From assembly GCA_014621425.1 (NCBI GenBank), contig JAANBB010000445.1:1-32345 (forward strand): a stretch of DNA of 32,345 bases, read 5' to 3'. The notes below the pieces were generated by a model. The model made no database searches. It was given only the letters and a program-made list of their open reading frames with translations, and had not been told where the DNA came from. This stretch comes from Cylindrodendrum hubeiense (lineage: Eukaryota > Ascomycota > Sordariomycetes > Hypocreales > Nectriaceae). The position numbers and the translations under genes were made by a program. This document shows positions 30,986 through 32,345 of the stretch, piece after piece (within the stretch, counting starts at the first letter, position 1; the number at the start of each line of letters is the position of its first letter).

Positions 30986-32345
30986 CGAGCAAGAACTGGC
31001 CGTCTCCCAGCTGCTGAGGCATAATGATCAAGGCACTTTACGCTCCAACCCATTTGACCGCCCTACCTATGTTGTTCTTTTGATGCCGACCCTCAAAGTT
31101 GTGATTTTTGTGAGCTCTCAACAGGATTGGCCCAATTGTGAGTGGCCAGAGTCGGGTCTCTTGGACATGAGCAAAAAGCCGCGACGGACAATACCCCTGC
31201 CTTTTGGCTGTATGCGCTATACTATCTAATGATAGTGATGATGGACTTTTGTCGACAGCTGGCGTGATGGGGCAGGACGTCCATAGTTACGGCCCCTGTT
31301 AGTCGCGGCAGTTTACGCTGCATGCTCAAAGTAGAAGAGGCAAGGAACTGTATCACTCTGTAGGGCGTTAGGCGAGAGGATCAGACGCCGCGTCAGCCAC
31401 TGAGACCCGCCCTGGCCTCAAGGGCGGTGTTGCATGCTGTACTCTAATTAGATGACGTGCCTGCAGCCTACGCATGTGCTCACTCCCACATGGGCGGCAG
31501 CGGTGGACTTTTGCTCAGCTGCCGTGGATACGGGACGTAATTAGGGTGGGCTTTCGACACCCGGAACAAAAGAACCTAGAGAGACAGATGGCCAGGGGCT
31601 GATGTTGGGGCTCAAGCCGACTTTGGCAAAGTTGACGAGCAAAGTCGACTTGGGTCGCGAGCAAAGACCCCATACCTTATTATGTACCGTAAGATGCAGG
31701 GCCTATGGGCCGTCCAACGTGGACTGTCTATGGCTCAAACATCGCGTCCAAATAGACGATATCAGCATCTAGACCACGGTTCTAATTTGGGCTGGCCCAG
31801 CTCAGCACCACGAAGACTACACCAACTACCATCACAGGTTAAAATCTTGAATCATAGTGGCACACATGACGGCAAAGCTGCAGTAGCCCCAGGCCCCAGA
31901 ACCCATTGCACCCAACCTGTCGAAGCTCTACTATAGGCTTGACACCTTGGAGTCTGCGAGCGCCGTTGTACATTGCTGCTAGCTCCCCGGGCCCCGGAAC
32001 CCCCATTGCACCCAACCTGTCCAGACAACAACGTTTTGGGGAACGGGTGTAAGAGGTGAGACGACCCTGCCGTACCGCCTGTTTCCGTGATAAGCACGCG
32101 GACGCAATAGCTTAGATCTCGTATTGGTCCCTGCCAGCAGACAGGTGTCGCATCTGGCAGCCTTGTTGGTTCACGGTCTCAGATTGGCGGCACACACGAC
32201 GGCCCAGACAGACAGCTGGCACAGACGATGTCACCCCTGCGACGGGTCCGCAAGTAGACAAGTTGCCAAAAGGACGCCGACAAAAGAACATCCATTTTCT
32301 CCTTGGCAAAAGTACATCTTTCAGCCCAGCTATCATGCAGCTATC
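30986..32345. other. Right-hand intergenic region, no gene recognised
   Basis: Roughly 1.4 kb upstream of the small-protein gene, running to the window edge. It carries the CCCCT/AGGGG motifs mentioned for that gene and a pair of direct repeats near 31,900 and 32,000. Open frames (up to 96 codons) overlap on both strands and show no domain. A gene could begin beyond the right edge. Confidence 0.45.
31884..32021. repeat. Pair of imperfect 38-41 bp direct repeats
   Basis: Copy 1 (about 31,884-31,921) and copy 2 (about 31,981-32,021) share the end CCCATTGCACCCAACCTGTC exactly and a similar CCCC-GGCCCC-GAA start. About 60 bp of unrelated sequence lies between them. No coding frame explains the conservation. 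Confidence 0.65.

Noticed and set aside
1..32345. CRISPR arrays, bacterial operons, ribosome binding sites
   Set aside because: None seen; spliced genes and RIP show this is fungal nuclear DNA.

Overview
The window is nuclear DNA of a filamentous ascomycete (Pezizomycotina, probably a Sordariomycete). This follows from short 49-104 bp GT-AG introns with CTAAC/CTGAC-type branch sites, the gene families present (fungal NLR, hybrid histidine kinase, Fungal_trans_2 regulator, BUD23, SVP26), and a large AT-rich block with the signature of repeat-induced point mutation (RIP). The species-level guess is inference.

Layout. Positions 1 to about 7,930 are a gene-free, TpA-saturated block. Its first 3 kb is a plus-strand Ty3/Gypsy chromovirus whose RT, RNase H, integrase and chromodomain can still be read through many RIP-type stops; the RT catalytic Asp-Asp reads Asn-Asn. 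A second degraded frame, on the minus strand, fills about 3,254-3,960. The rest of the block is too mutated to identify. Composition changes abruptly near 7,930. After that come two hairpins (8,003-8,100) and a zone of broken reading frames (8,529-9,262).

Gene space holds eight multi-exon or small genes. They are: a single-pass Cys-rich membrane protein (minus, 9,850-11,053); a four-exon NLR-type protein with a PigL_N-like N-terminus, NACHT ATPase and short ankyrin-like tail (plus, 12,765-15,678); a three-exon GAF hybrid histidine kinase (minus, 17,270-21,211); a Fungal_trans_2-type regulator without a zinc cluster (plus, 23,621-25,186) convergent with a short-chain dehydrogenase (minus, 25,469-26,599); BUD23 (minus, 28,145-29,038) and SVP26/ERV26 (plus, 29,489-30,173), divergent from one 450-bp promoter region; and a 73-codon candidate gene with its own TATA box (minus, 30,642-30,863). 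Between the NLR and the kinase lies a GC-rich element with tRNA-like A and B boxes and a first T-run about 420 bp downstream, a candidate tRNA-derived SINE or Pol III RNA.

There is no obvious biosynthetic cluster. Two housekeeping genes (rRNA methylation, ER-Golgi cargo sorting) sit beside signalling and recognition genes. The NLR and the membrane protein lie nearest the RIP-inactivated transposon block, a setting typical of variable fungal loci. All exon models were built by eye from frame continuity, splice signals and family resemblance; no transcript or database evidence was available.
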